A DNA stretch of 64,000 nucleotides from assembly GCF_019924635.1 (NCBI RefSeq), contig NZ_CP065037.1:2108001-2172000 (forward strand), given 5' to 3'. Shown piece by piece: positions 56,709 through 64,000 of the stretch. This stretch comes from Leifsonia sp. ZF2019. Its GTDB lineage: Bacteria > Actinomycetota > Actinomycetes > Actinomycetales > Microbacteriaceae. The position numbers were made by a program, and so were the translations under genes. The stretch's first letter is position 1; every line of letters starts with the position of its first letter. The notes beneath the pieces are model-generated. The model did no database searches. It worked only from the letters and a program-made list of their open reading frames with translations, and was not told where the DNA came from.

Positions 56709-57674
56709 GTGGGTACGGAACTGATGGACGCGCTCGAGCTGTCGTATCAGCCGAGTCAGCTCCTCGGCATCCCCATCGCGCTCGTGGGCGCCTGCTTCCT
56801 CTCGATCGGCGCGCAGCTGCAGCACCACGGCGTCGCCAAGGTGGAGGCGCAGACGACCGAGGCGTCGTCCGGCCTGAACCTCCGTCAGCTCGGGCTGCTG
56901 CTCGCCCGGCCGTCCTGGGTCATCGGGACGCTGCTGCTAGGGCTCGCGATCGTCTTCCAGCTCGTCAGCCTCAAGCTCTCGCCGATCATCCTCGTGCAGC
57001 CGCTCGGCGTGGTCGGGCTCGTGATCACCAGCATCCTGAACGCGCGCGTGAGCGGCGTGCGGCTCAACCGGCGGTCGATCGTGGCCGTGAGTCTCTGCGT
57101 CGGCGGCGTGGGCGCCTTCGTGCTGATCGCCGCGGTGTTCGCCCGCGACGTGCCGGTGACGAGCCGCTCGCTGATCGTCATCCTCATCATCCTCGCCGTC
57201 GTCCTGCTCGTGTTCGGGGGACTCTTCCTGTTCCTGCGCCACCGGTTCAAGGCGATCATGTACATCGTCGGCGCCGGCGTGCTCTACGGCTTCGTCGCGA
57301 CGCTCGCGAAGGTCGTGATCGACCGCGTCTCGAACAACGAGTGGGACTGGCTCCTCGTCGGCGCCATCGTCGCGCTGCTCGCGGCGGCGGGACTCGGCGC
57401 CTACTTCGTGCAGAACGCGTACTCCTCCGGGCCGCCGGACCTCGTCATCGCCGGGCTCACCGTCATCGACCCGCTGGTCGCCGTGACCATCGGCATCGTC
57501 GTCCTCGACGAGGCGGCCGGCGCGCCGTGGTGGGCGATGCTCGGCTTCGCGCTGACCGGCGCGGTCGCGATGTACGGCGTGTTCCAACTCGCGAAGCACC
57601 ACCCCCAAGCCGCACCGGAGGCGCCGATCGCCGCGCGCGTCGCGGAGGACTCCGGGAAATCCGGCCTAGACTAG
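56709..57674 (+). CDS. DMT-superfamily membrane transporter
   Basis: A 321-residue protein with about nine transmembrane helices, similar to the EamA/NIPA-like branch of the drug/metabolite superfamily. The first helix contains IALVGACFLSIGAQLQHHG. Later helices include SPIILVQPLGVVGLVITSIL and a C-terminal TVIDPLVAVTIGIVVLDE block, the two halves of the internal repeat. The substrate is unknown. The GTG start is supported by the leaderless -10 box. Its stop lies inside a 19-bp palindrome that also covers the start of the next gene. Confidence 0.85.
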   Translation: MGTELMDALELSYQPSQLLGIPIALVGACFLSIGAQLQHHGVAKVEAQTTEASSGLNLRQLGLLLARPSWVIGTLLLGLAIVFQLVSLKLSPIILVQPLGVVGLVITSILNARVSGVRLNRRSIVAVSLCVGGVGAFVLIAAVFARDVPVTSRSLIVILIILAVVLLVFGGLFLFLRHRFKAIMYIVGAGVLYGFVATLAKVVIDRVSNNEWDWLLVGAIVALLAAAGLGAYFVQNAYSSGPPDLVIAGLTVIDPLVAVTIGIVVLDEAAGAPWWAMLGFALTGAVAMYGVFQLAKHHPQAAPEAPIAARVAEDSGKSGLD

Positions 57675-57679
57675 GCCGG
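57661..57679. promoter_or_regulatory. 19-bp perfect palindrome over the -10 box and start of the glycosyltransferase gene
   Basis: CCGGCCTAG-a-CTAGGCCGG is a 9-1-9 perfect palindrome. It contains the -10 box TAGACT (57667-57672), the stop codon of the transporter and the first base of the GTG at 57679. This placement fits a repressor operator; as RNA the loop would be too short for a terminator. Confidence 0.5.
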
Positions 57680-59016
57680 TGAATCGGCCGGGACGGACCA
57701 CCGCCCGGCGAGCCGAAACCGTCGCCGGGCCATCGACCCGGCCCACGACAGTAGGGACCATCCACGTGCCAGATCCGAGCGGAACGACAAGTACCCCGCC
57801 CGCCCCGGCTCGCAAGCCACTGACCATCCTGATGGGCTGCGACACCTTCCCGCCCGACGTGAACGGCGCCGCGCGCTTCGCCGAACGCCTCGCCGCCGGT
57901 CTCGTCGAGCGCGGCCACGACCTGCACATCATCGCCCCCGCCGCCAGCCGCACGCACGGCACCTGGGTGGAGGAGCACGAGGGCCAGAAGATGACCGCGC
58001 ATCGGCTCCGCAGCTGGCGTTGGTACCCGCACGACTGGCTGCGCTTCGCCCTGCCCTGGATGAGTAAGGCCAACGCGCGCCGCGTGCTCGACGAGGTGCA
58101 GCCCGACGTGGTCCACTTCCAGTCGCACATCGTGGTCGGCCGCGGTCTCGCCTACGAGGCGCAGAAGCGCGGCATCCGCATCGTCGCGACGAACCACGTC
58201 ATGCCCGAGAACATCATGGAGTTCACGGTCATCCCGAAGTTCCTCCAGAAGGCCCTCATCGCCGTGGAGTGGCGGGATGCCCGCAAGAGCTTCGACCGAG
58301 CGGAGGCCGTGACCACCCCGACGCGCAAGGCCGCGGACTTCCTCGAGAAGGCCACCGGCCTCCGCGGCGTCCACGCGATCTCGTGCGGCATCGACGCACA
58401 GAACTACACGCCCGACTTCACCCCGCGGACCGCCAACCGCATCCTGTTCGTCGGACGCGTGACGGGAGAGAAGCACATCGACGTGCTGCTCAACGCGGTC
58501 AAGCTGCTGCCCGCGTCCCTCGACGCCCAGCTGGAGATCGTCGGCGGCGGCGATCAGCTCAAGAACCTCCAGGCGCTCGCGCAGAGCCTCGGCATCGCCG
58601 ACCGGGTGAACTTCCTCGGCTACGTCACGGACGAAGAGCTCCGCGCCGCGTACACCCGCGCCACCGTCTTCGCCATGCCGTCGATCGCCGAGCTGCAGTC
58701 GATCGCCACCATGGAGGCCATGGCCTCCGCGCTCCCCGTCGTCGCCGCCGACGCCATGGCGCTGCCGCACCTCGTGCACGACGGCGAGAACGGGCACCTC
58801 TTCCGCCCCGGCGACGCGCAGGATCTCGCGGACAAGCTCGAGAGAGTGCTGACGCTGCCGCAGGCCGAGCTCGACGTGCTCAAGAACGCCTCCCTCCGGA
58901 TCGTCGCCTCGCACGACATCCAGCGCACGATCTCGACATTCGAGAGCCTGTATCGTGGGGAGCCGGTGGCGGACCCGGTGACGGACGCGGCCGACAGCGT
59001 GCCCGCCCCGGAGTGA
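57679..59016 (+). CDS. Glycosyltransferase family 4 protein
   Basis: A 445-residue GT-B fold enzyme. The N-terminal domain starts LTILMGCDTFPPDVNGAARF, the acceptor-side motif of PimB/MgtA-like mannosyltransferases. The C-terminal domain has RILFVGRVTGEKHIDVLL for the sugar nucleotide and the E-x7-E pair in AELQSIATMEAMA. It probably transfers a hexose from a nucleotide sugar to a lipid or glycan of the envelope; donor and acceptor are not certain. Start GTG 57679 is supported by a -10 box 6 nt upstream, but gives a 48-residue disordered N-terminus; GTG at 57766 is an alternative. A tRNA follows after 18 bp. Confidence 0.88.
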   Translation: MNRPGRTTARRAETVAGPSTRPTTVGTIHVPDPSGTTSTPPAPARKPLTILMGCDTFPPDVNGAARFAERLAAGLVERGHDLHIIAPAASRTHGTWVEEHEGQKMTAHRLRSWRWYPHDWLRFALPWMSKANARRVLDEVQPDVVHFQSHIVVGRGLAYEAQKRGIRIVATNHVMPENIMEFTVIPKFLQKALIAVEWRDARKSFDRAEAVTTPTRKAADFLEKATGLRGVHAISCGIDAQNYTPDFTPRTANRILFVGRVTGEKHIDVLLNAVKLLPASLDAQLEIVGGGDQLKNLQALAQSLGIADRVNFLGYVTDEELRAAYTRATVFAMPSIAELQSIATMEAMASALPVVAADAMALPHLVHDGENGHLFRPGDAQDLADKLERVLTLPQAELDVLKNASLRIVASHDIQRTISTFESLYRGEPVADPVTDAADSVPAPE

Positions 59017-59034
59017 CGGGACGCGCACACGACC

Positions 59035-59108
59035 GGGGCGGTAGCTCAGCTGGTTAGAGCATCGGACTCATAATCCGCCGGTCACGGGTTCAAGTCCCGT
59101 CCGCCCTA
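59035..59108 (+). tRNA. tRNA with CAT anticodon (elongator Met, or Ile2)
   Basis: A 74-nt cloverleaf: acceptor 59035-59041 pairs with 59101-59107 with a G1-T72 wobble, D-arm GCTC/GAGC, anticodon loop CTCATAA, T-arm ACGGG/CCCGT with TTCAAGT. Position 27-43 of the anticodon stem is a T-C mismatch. CCA is not encoded. The paired 1-72 end rules out initiator tRNA. Whether it is Met or lysidine-modified Ile2 cannot be decided by eye. Confidence 0.9.
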
Positions 59109-59845
59109 CTGGAGCCCTCGCCCGCGTGGAAGTACGCCCCGGGCGTCGTGCCCGAGACGCGGTGGAACGCTGCGATGAAGGCGCTCGGGGTGCTGTAGCC
59201 GACGCGGTACGCCACGCGGGAGACCGGCTCGCCCTCGGCGAGGAGCGCGACCGACGCCTGGATGCGCGCGTGCGTCCGCCAGGTGCCGAAGCTCATGCCG
59301 GTCTCCGACTGGAACAGGCGGAGCAGTGTGCGCGAGCTGGCGCCCACGTCGCGTCCGAACTCGTCCAGACTGCGGGCGTCCGCCGGGTCGTCGAGGAGGA
59401 GACGGGCGACGTCGCGGGCACGGGGATCAGCAGGGACGGGCACCGCGATCGCGCGCCGCCCCACGGGCTCCAGCGTGTCGAGGAGGACGCGCTCGGCGCG
59501 TTGGCGCTCCTCGGCGCCGAGATCGCGGGCGAGGTAGGAGACCAGCTGGCGGCTGAGCGGGCCCATCTGCAGGACGGTCGGCTCGGTCCAGTCGACCGGA
59601 GTGCGTGCGGGGTCGAAGTAGAGGCCCTCCATCACCGACTCGCGCACGGCCAGCGGGGCATGGACGATGCCCGCGGGCATCCACAGTCCGAGTGTGGTCG
59701 GCAGCACCCAGTAGCGGGCGCCGACCTCGACGGTCAGGACGCCCGCGGACGCCCAGATCAGCTGGTGGTCGTCGTGGGCGTGAGCGTCGAATCCCTCGCC
59801 GCGGTCGAGCGGGAAGCGGTGCAGCACGATGACGTCGGCGCCCAC
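59090..59845 (-). CDS. AraC-family transcriptional regulator
   Basis: A 251-residue regulator. The N-terminal cupin sensor (about 1-110) starts VGADVIVLHRFPLDRGEGFDAHAHDDHQ. The C-terminal AraC DNA-binding domain (about 150-245) has two helix-turn-helices, ending VAYRVGYSTPSAFIAAFHRVSG. GTG at 59845 is chosen because GAGAGGAGG lies just upstream on the minus strand; longer in-frame starts lack one. The last codons and stop overlap the 3' end of the tRNA by 19 bp. It is divergent from the ABC pair, as YbtA is from siderophore genes, so it may control them in response to a siderophore. Confidence 0.88.
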   Translation of the reverse strand: MGADVIVLHRFPLDRGEGFDAHAHDDHQLIWASAGVLTVEVGARYWVLPTTLGLWMPAGIVHAPLAVRESVMEGLYFDPARTPVDWTEPTVLQMGPLSRQLVSYLARDLGAEERQRAERVLLDTLEPVGRRAIAVPVPADPRARDVARLLLDDPADARSLDEFGRDVGASSRTLLRLFQSETGMSFGTWRTHARIQASVALLAEGEPVSRVAYRVGYSTPSAFIAAFHRVSGTTPGAYFHAGEGSSRADGT

Positions 59846-59953
59846 GGCCCTCCTCTCGACGGTTAGCTTCGTTCCACGCGCTGCGACGCAGGCCTTGGCG
59901 AACGAGCGACATCGATTGTCAGCATAGCGCTCAGCCGTCATGCGTCGCCGCCG

Positions 59954-59966
59954 TAGGTTCGAGGAC
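59954..59966 (+). promoter_or_regulatory. -10 box of leaderless ABC-pair transcript
   Basis: TAGGTT at 59954-59959 is followed by 7 nt and GTG 59967, which decides this start over the upstream in-frame ATG at 59940 that would place the box inside the gene. Confidence 0.45.
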
Positions 59967-61562
59967 GTGCCCCGAACGACTCCCCGCCCCGCACCGGCCA
60001 CGGGCGGTGCCGTCCTGCGGCGCGCTCTGCTCGACCGGTGGAGCGGGCTCGCGCGCGCGTCGGTGCTGTTCAGCGGCCACCAGGTGGGAGAGGCGCTCGT
60101 GCCCGTGGTGATCGGGGCGACGGTCAGCTCGGCGATCGCGGAAGGTGGGCCGGAGGTCCTCGTGCTCTGGCTCGCGGTGCTGGGCGCCGACTTCGCGGTG
60201 CTCTCGCTCTCCTACCGGTTCGGGGCCCGGGCGAGCGCCCGCGCCGAACAGCTCGCCGCGCACGGCGTTCGGATGCGGGTCGTCGATGCCGTCGTACGCG
60301 AGCAGCAGGCTCGCGGCCGCGCGTGGACGCCGGGCGAGCTGCTCGTCCGCGCATCGAGTGACGCCGACCGTGTGGGAGCGTTCGCCGGAACGGTCGCGTC
60401 GGCGTCGGCCGCGCTCGTCGCGCTGGTGGTCGCGGTCGTCGCCCTGCTGCTGGCGTCGCCGCTGCTCGGCGCCGTCATCATGGTGGGGACCGTCGCCGTG
60501 CTGCTGGTCAATGCCGCCATCGCACGCGGGGTCGCCCGGCGCAGCGCCGCGGAGCAGGAGGCCGCGGGCGATGCGGCCGGGCTCGCGGAAGACCTCGTGC
60601 GGGGCCTGCGCGTCCTGGCGGGACTCAGTGCGGGGGCGGCGGCGGTCCGTCGTTTCCGGACGGCGAGCGGGCGGGCGACCAGGCAGGCCGCGCGCGCCGT
60701 CGACGCACAAGCCGTCCGCAGCGGTGCAACGACCGCGACGACGGGCGCCTACCTGCTTCTCGTCGTCGGGGTGGGAGGCTGGCTCGCCCTCGCCGGTGTG
60801 CTTCCGCTCGGCGGGCTCGTCGCGGCATTGGGGCTCGCCCGGTTCCTGGCGGGGCCGCTGCAGACTCTCGCGGCGCTGCCCGCGGCTGCGGCGCGCGCCC
60901 ACGCCTCGGCGGTGCGCGTCGCCGAGCTCCCGCTGCCTGCCCGCGACGTCGCGGACAGAGGGGGATCTGCGCGAGGTGCTCTCACGCCCGAGGCGGCTCC
61001 ACCGGTGTTCGATGCGGTCGGCCGCTTCGGGACCTTGCGGGCCGAGCCGGGAACGATGGTCGGTGTCGCGGGGCTCGACGGACGCGGCGCCCGCGCGCTT
61101 CTCGCCACCCTGGCCGCCCGCGAAGGCGTGCTCCGTTTCGACGGCGCGGTGCCCGACGCGCGTGCGCGCGCATCCCTCCTGCTGATCGCGCCGCATGAGA
61201 GCCACCTCTTCGCGGGGACGCCGGAGGAGAACATCGCAGCCGGACGTGCGCGCGCCACGGAGCCGGCCGCTCGCGCCGCCTTCGCCGATGAGATCGCCGC
61301 GCGCGAGGTGGGGGAGGCCGGGATCCGCCTCTCGGGAGGCCAGCGACAGCGGATCGCCCTCGCCCGCGCTCTCGCCGCAGACGCCCCCGTCCTGGTGCTG
61401 CACGACCCGACGACCGCGATCGACGCCGTGACGGAGGACGTCATCGCGGAGCGCGTCCGCGCTCTGCGGGCGGGACGCACGACGATCGTGCTCACCTCCT
61501 CACCCGCCGTGCTGAGCCGATGCGATGTCGTGGTCGAGTTCGCCCCCGAGGTGGCGCGATGA
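59967..61562 (+). CDS. Exporter-fold ABC protein with degenerate ATP site (subunit 1)
   Basis: A 531-residue fusion of a six-helix exporter-type membrane domain (about 15-325) and a nucleotide-binding domain (about 340-531). The Walker A reads GLDGRGAR (369-376), so the Lys and Ser/Thr that hold phosphate are gone. The Q-loop Gln is His (APHESHLF), the Walker B is LVLHDPTT with Pro in place of the catalytic Glu, and the switch His region reads VLTSSPA. The signature LSGGQRQRIALARAL (from 455) is perfect. It overlaps its partner gene by 4 bp. It can only contribute the signature half of an ATP site. A heterodimeric siderophore or peptide transporter is inferred. Confidence 0.85.
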   Translation: MPRTTPRPAPATGGAVLRRALLDRWSGLARASVLFSGHQVGEALVPVVIGATVSSAIAEGGPEVLVLWLAVLGADFAVLSLSYRFGARASARAEQLAAHGVRMRVVDAVVREQQARGRAWTPGELLVRASSDADRVGAFAGTVASASAALVALVVAVVALLLASPLLGAVIMVGTVAVLLVNAAIARGVARRSAAEQEAAGDAAGLAEDLVRGLRVLAGLSAGAAAVRRFRTASGRATRQAARAVDAQAVRSGATTATTGAYLLLVVGVGGWLALAGVLPLGGLVAALGLARFLAGPLQTLAALPAAAARAHASAVRVAELPLPARDVADRGGSARGALTPEAAPPVFDAVGRFGTLRAEPGTMVGVAGLDGRGARALLATLAAREGVLRFDGAVPDARARASLLLIAPHESHLFAGTPEENIAAGRARATEPAARAAFADEIAAREVGEAGIRLSGGQRQRIALARALAADAPVLVLHDPTTAIDAVTEDVIAERVRALRAGRTTIVLTSSPAVLSRCDVVVEFAPEVAR

Positions 61563-63352
61563 GCGCTCCAGCGCGGCCGCCGGGTCGACAGGAGGAGGAG
61601 CGGAATGTGCTCCCGGTCGCCCGCGGCCGGACGATCCGCGCGGTACTCCGTCGTTCTCTCCGCGGGGCCTGGGCCGCCCTGCTGGCAGGCGCGGCCCTGC
61701 TCGTCGTGGGCGCCGGAGCCGGGCTCGGCGTCCCCGCCGCGATCGGCTGGATCGCGCAACTGGTCACGGAGCGCGCCGTCGCCTCGGCGTTGTTCCCGCC
61801 GCTCGCCCTGCTCGCGGGGTGCGCGGTGGTCGGAGGGGCCGCGGCCGCGGGGGCGGGCGTGCTGCTCGGCCGGGCAGTTCTGCCCGCGCTCGGCCGGATC
61901 CGCGAGGAGGTGGTCGACGCCGCCGTGCGGCTGCCCGTCGACATCGCGGAGTCGTCGTCCGGGGATCTCGTCGCGCGGGTGACCGACGATGTGGAGCAGG
62001 TGGCGGAGGTCGCGCAGGGAGCGTTCGCCCGCCTGCTCGGCGCGGCGATAACGATCCTCGTGACCCTCGTCGGGCTCGCGGGACTCGACTATCGGTTCGC
62101 GCTGGCGGCGCTCGTGGCCGTTCCCGTGCAGGCCTGGACCCTGCGCTGGTACCTGCGCAGCTCGACACGGACATATGCGCGGAGCCGGCGTGCCGTCGGC
62201 ACCCGAGCGGCGACACTGCTGGAGACGTTCGCAGCCCTCCCGACCGTCCGGGCGTACGACCTCGGGGCGGATCGATCGCTGCGTGCCCGCGCCGCCTCGG
62301 AGCAGGCGGTCGCTGCCGAGCTCGACGCGACCCGGACGATGACGCGCTTCTACGGGCGGCTCAACCTCGCGGAGCTCCTCGGGCTCGGCGCGATCCTGGT
62401 CGTCGCGTTCGTCCTCGTCCGCGCCGGCGGGGCCGACGTGGGCCAGGCGACGGCGGCCGCGCTCTTCTTCGCGGCCCTCTTCGACCCGGTCAACGTCGCA
62501 CTCGGGACGGCTGACGACGTGCAGCGTGCGGGTGCCGGGCTGGGGAGGCTCGCCGGTGTGATCGATGCGGCGTCGGCCCCGGCGCCGCGGGAGCCGGCCC
62601 CGCGCGGGCGCGACATCGTCGTGCGAGGCGCCGTCTTCGGCTATGACGGGACCCCCGTGCTGCACGAGCTCGATCTGCGCATCCCGGCGGGTCAGCGGGT
62701 CGCGATCGTCGGCACGACGGGAAGCGGCAAGAGCACCCTGGCCTCGCTCATCGCCGGCGTCCGTCGCCCCGATGCCGGAACGGTGCTGATCGGCGGAACA
62801 CCGATCGCCGACGTCGACGCGGCGGTCCGGTCGTCCGTGGTCGCTCTCGTCGCACAGGAGCCGCACGTCTTCGCCGGATCGATCGCCGACGGGCTGCGGC
62901 TCGGGGCCGACGGCGCGGGGGAGGGGCGGGTGCGCCGCGCGCTCGTCGCCGCGGGCGCGGCGGAGTGGGTCGACCTGCTGCCGGACGGGATGGACACCCG
63001 GGTGGGGGCGGGCGGGCTCGCGCTCGCACCGCACCATGCGCAGCACCTGGCACTGGCGCGCGTGCTCCTGATGAACCCCGGCGTCGTCGTGCTCGATGAG
63101 GCGACCGCGGAGGCGGGGAGCGATTCGGCGCGAACGCTCGACGCGGCCGCGCGCCGCGTCGTTGCGGGCCGCACGGCCGTGATCGTCGCCCATCGCCTCG
63201 ACCACGCCAGGGAAGCCGACCGCGTCGTGGTCCTGGAGGGCGGACGCATCGTCGAGGACGGCGCCCCGCAGCGGCTCATCGCCGCCGGCGGAGCCTTCGC
63301 ACGGCTCGTCGCGGTGGCGGATGCGCGACACGAGATGTCCGATCGCCGGTAA
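61559..63352 (+). CDS. Exporter-fold ABC protein with intact Walker motifs but degenerate signature (subunit 2)
   Basis: A 597-residue partner of the preceding protein: an N-terminal tail, six membrane helices (about 30-310) and a nucleotide-binding domain (about 355-590). Walker A GTTGSGKST (385-393), Q-loop VAQEPHVF, Walker B VVVLDEAT with the catalytic Glu and the switch His VAHRLDH are all present. The signature, normally LSGGQ, reads LAPHHAQHLALARVLL (from about 489). It therefore supplies exactly what subunit 1 lacks. The neighbours (AraC regulator, iron box, FecCD permease) suggest ferric-siderophore transport in the manner of YbtPQ or IrtAB (inference). Confidence 0.87.
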   Translation: MSAPARPPGRQEEERNVLPVARGRTIRAVLRRSLRGAWAALLAGAALLVVGAGAGLGVPAAIGWIAQLVTERAVASALFPPLALLAGCAVVGGAAAAGAGVLLGRAVLPALGRIREEVVDAAVRLPVDIAESSSGDLVARVTDDVEQVAEVAQGAFARLLGAAITILVTLVGLAGLDYRFALAALVAVPVQAWTLRWYLRSSTRTYARSRRAVGTRAATLLETFAALPTVRAYDLGADRSLRARAASEQAVAAELDATRTMTRFYGRLNLAELLGLGAILVVAFVLVRAGGADVGQATAAALFFAALFDPVNVALGTADDVQRAGAGLGRLAGVIDAASAPAPREPAPRGRDIVVRGAVFGYDGTPVLHELDLRIPAGQRVAIVGTTGSGKSTLASLIAGVRRPDAGTVLIGGTPIADVDAAVRSSVVALVAQEPHVFAGSIADGLRLGADGAGEGRVRRALVAAGAAEWVDLLPDGMDTRVGAGGLALAPHHAQHLALARVLLMNPGVVVLDEATAEAGSDSARTLDAAARRVVAGRTAVIVAHRLDHAREADRVVVLEGGRIVEDGAPQRLIAAGGAFARLVAVADARHEMSDRR

Positions 63353-63392
63353 GCCGGGGTCGCTGCGTCGTCTACGCTGATCAACGGCCCAC

Positions 63393-63411
63393 TTTGGTTA
63401 GCCTTACCTAA
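63393..63411 (+). promoter_or_regulatory. IdeR/DtxR-type iron box
   Basis: The 19 bp at 63393-63411 (TTTGGTTAGCC/TTACCTAA) match the actinobacterial consensus TTAGGTTAGCCTAACCTAA at 17 of 19 positions. It lies 46 bp before the FecCD permease gene, so this gene should be repressed when iron is plentiful. Confidence 0.85.
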
Positions 63412-63456
63412 CCGCCCAGAGGTCGCCCCTCCCGACGACGTCCCCAGAGAGTCCCC

Positions 63457-64000
63457 GTGCCCCCTCACGCCCCCACCCCCGCCGCGATCGTCCCGCTCCC
63501 GGCCGCGGGCTCCAGGCGGCGGATGCGCCCGCTCGCCTGGCGGCTGAGCTGGCTCGTCGTCGGCGTCGCACTCCTCGTCCTCCTGCTCGGCGCGAGCCTC
63601 GCCGTCGGCGCGAAGTCCATCCCGCTCGGGCAGGTGCTCCCCGCCGTGCTCCACCCGACGGGGTCGGAGGACGACCTCGTGATCACCGGGCTCCGGGTTC
63701 CGCGCACGCTCCTCGGGCTCGTGGCCGGTGCGGCACTGGGCGTCGCCGGCGGCGTGATCCAGGCGTTCACCCGCAACCCGCTCGCAGATCCCGGCATCCT
63801 CGGCGTCAACGCCGGCGCCGCGCTCGCGGTCGCCGTGGGGGTCGCCCTGCTCGGGATGCGGGACATCTCGCAGTACCTCGGCCTCGCCCTGGTCGGCGCC
63901 ATCGCCGCGACCGTCGTGGTCGCCCTCATCGGCGCGGGGCGTCGGGGAGGCTCCTCCGCCCTCCGGATGACGCTCGCGGGCGTCGGGGTGGCCGCCGTCC
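63457..64000 (+). CDS. FecCD-family iron-siderophore ABC permease (N-terminal part)
   Basis: The first 181 residues of a permease that continues past the window end. After a basic 20-residue tail the first helix is at about 28-50. VPRTLLGLVAGAALGVAGGVIQ and NPLADPGILGVNAGAALAV are hallmark FecCD/BtuC blocks. The protein imports ferric siderophores together with a binding protein and an ATPase that are presumably encoded downstream. GTG at 63457 is preceded by GAGAG. The iron box upstream predicts IdeR/DtxR control. Confidence 0.92.
   Translation, partial: MPPHAPTPAAIVPLPAAGSRRRMRPLAWRLSWLVVGVALLVLLLGASLAVGAKSIPLGQVLPAVLHPTGSEDDLVITGLRVPRTLLGLVAGAALGVAGGVIQAFTRNPLADPGILGVNAGAALAVAVGVALLGMRDISQYLGLALVGAIAATVVVALIGAGRRGGSSALRMTLAGVGVAAV

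Noticed and set aside
59861..59867. GGTTAGC half-site resembling an iron box upstream of the AraC gene
   Set aside because: Only about 9 of 19 positions match the IdeR/DtxR consensus, unlike the 17/19 site at 63393-63411.

Overview
This 64 kb window is high-GC DNA from an actinobacterial chromosome, most likely a member of the Microbacteriaceae (Leifsonia-like). That placement rests on strong GC bias, frequent GTG starts, many 4-bp ATGA/GTGA gene overlaps, many leaderless promoters, and the gene order hrcA-dnaJ-rsmE-HIT-phoH-ybeY-CNNM-era and recO-uppS. It is inference, since no rRNA is present. Coding density is very high and no gap between genes exceeds about 225 bp. I see no insertion sequence, prophage or CRISPR array.

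Layout. 1-7.5 kb: the end of a pabB-like gene, leuS, comEA-comEC and holA. 7.7-15.9 kb: rpsT, an epimerase, an amidohydrolase, lepA, a DHFR-like protein, a DUF1990 protein, hemW and two DUF4870 membrane proteins. 16-23.1 kb: a CIRCE-controlled hrcA-dnaJ operon running into ribosome and RNA maturation genes and era. 23.2-32.1 kb: an accessory block with a NarL-type two-component system, a MacB-like ABC pair, a membrane-anchored esterase and a large DUF2156 (aminoacyl-phosphatidylglycerol synthase-like) protein. 32.1-44.7 kb: leuA with a leucine leader peptide, a TRIC-like channel, recO-uppS, a DsbA-like protein coupled to a 40-residue Cys protein, an endonuclease-like protein, a YbaK protein, dusB, dgt, a DUF4282 protein and dnaG. 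44.9-52.4 kb: a peptide ABC transporter with three nucleotide-binding domains plus a D-2-hydroxyacid dehydrogenase. 52.4-56.1 kb: tRNA-Asn, a second NarL-type two-component system, a SHOCT protein and a histidine kinase homologue lacking the phosphoacceptor His. 56.1-59.1 kb: def, a DMT transporter, a GT4 glycosyltransferase and a CAT-anticodon tRNA. 59.1-64 kb: an AraC regulator divergent from an unusual exporter-fold ABC pair, then a FecCD siderophore permease behind an IdeR/DtxR-type iron box.

Most notable. (1) The ABC pair at 59967-63352 has complementary degeneration: the two proteins can build one canonical ATP site, while the other site lacks Walker A Lys, signature, catalytic Glu and H-switch. 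(2) The leuA leader encodes four consecutive Leu codons in front of two mutually exclusive structures, one of which hides the leuA ribosome binding site; the logic is leucine starvation = ON. (3) Each two-component system shares a sequence motif with a nearby target gene, pointing to operators of the local response regulators. (4) At least thirteen genes have a -10 box 6-7 nt before the start codon, the signature of leaderless mRNAs.
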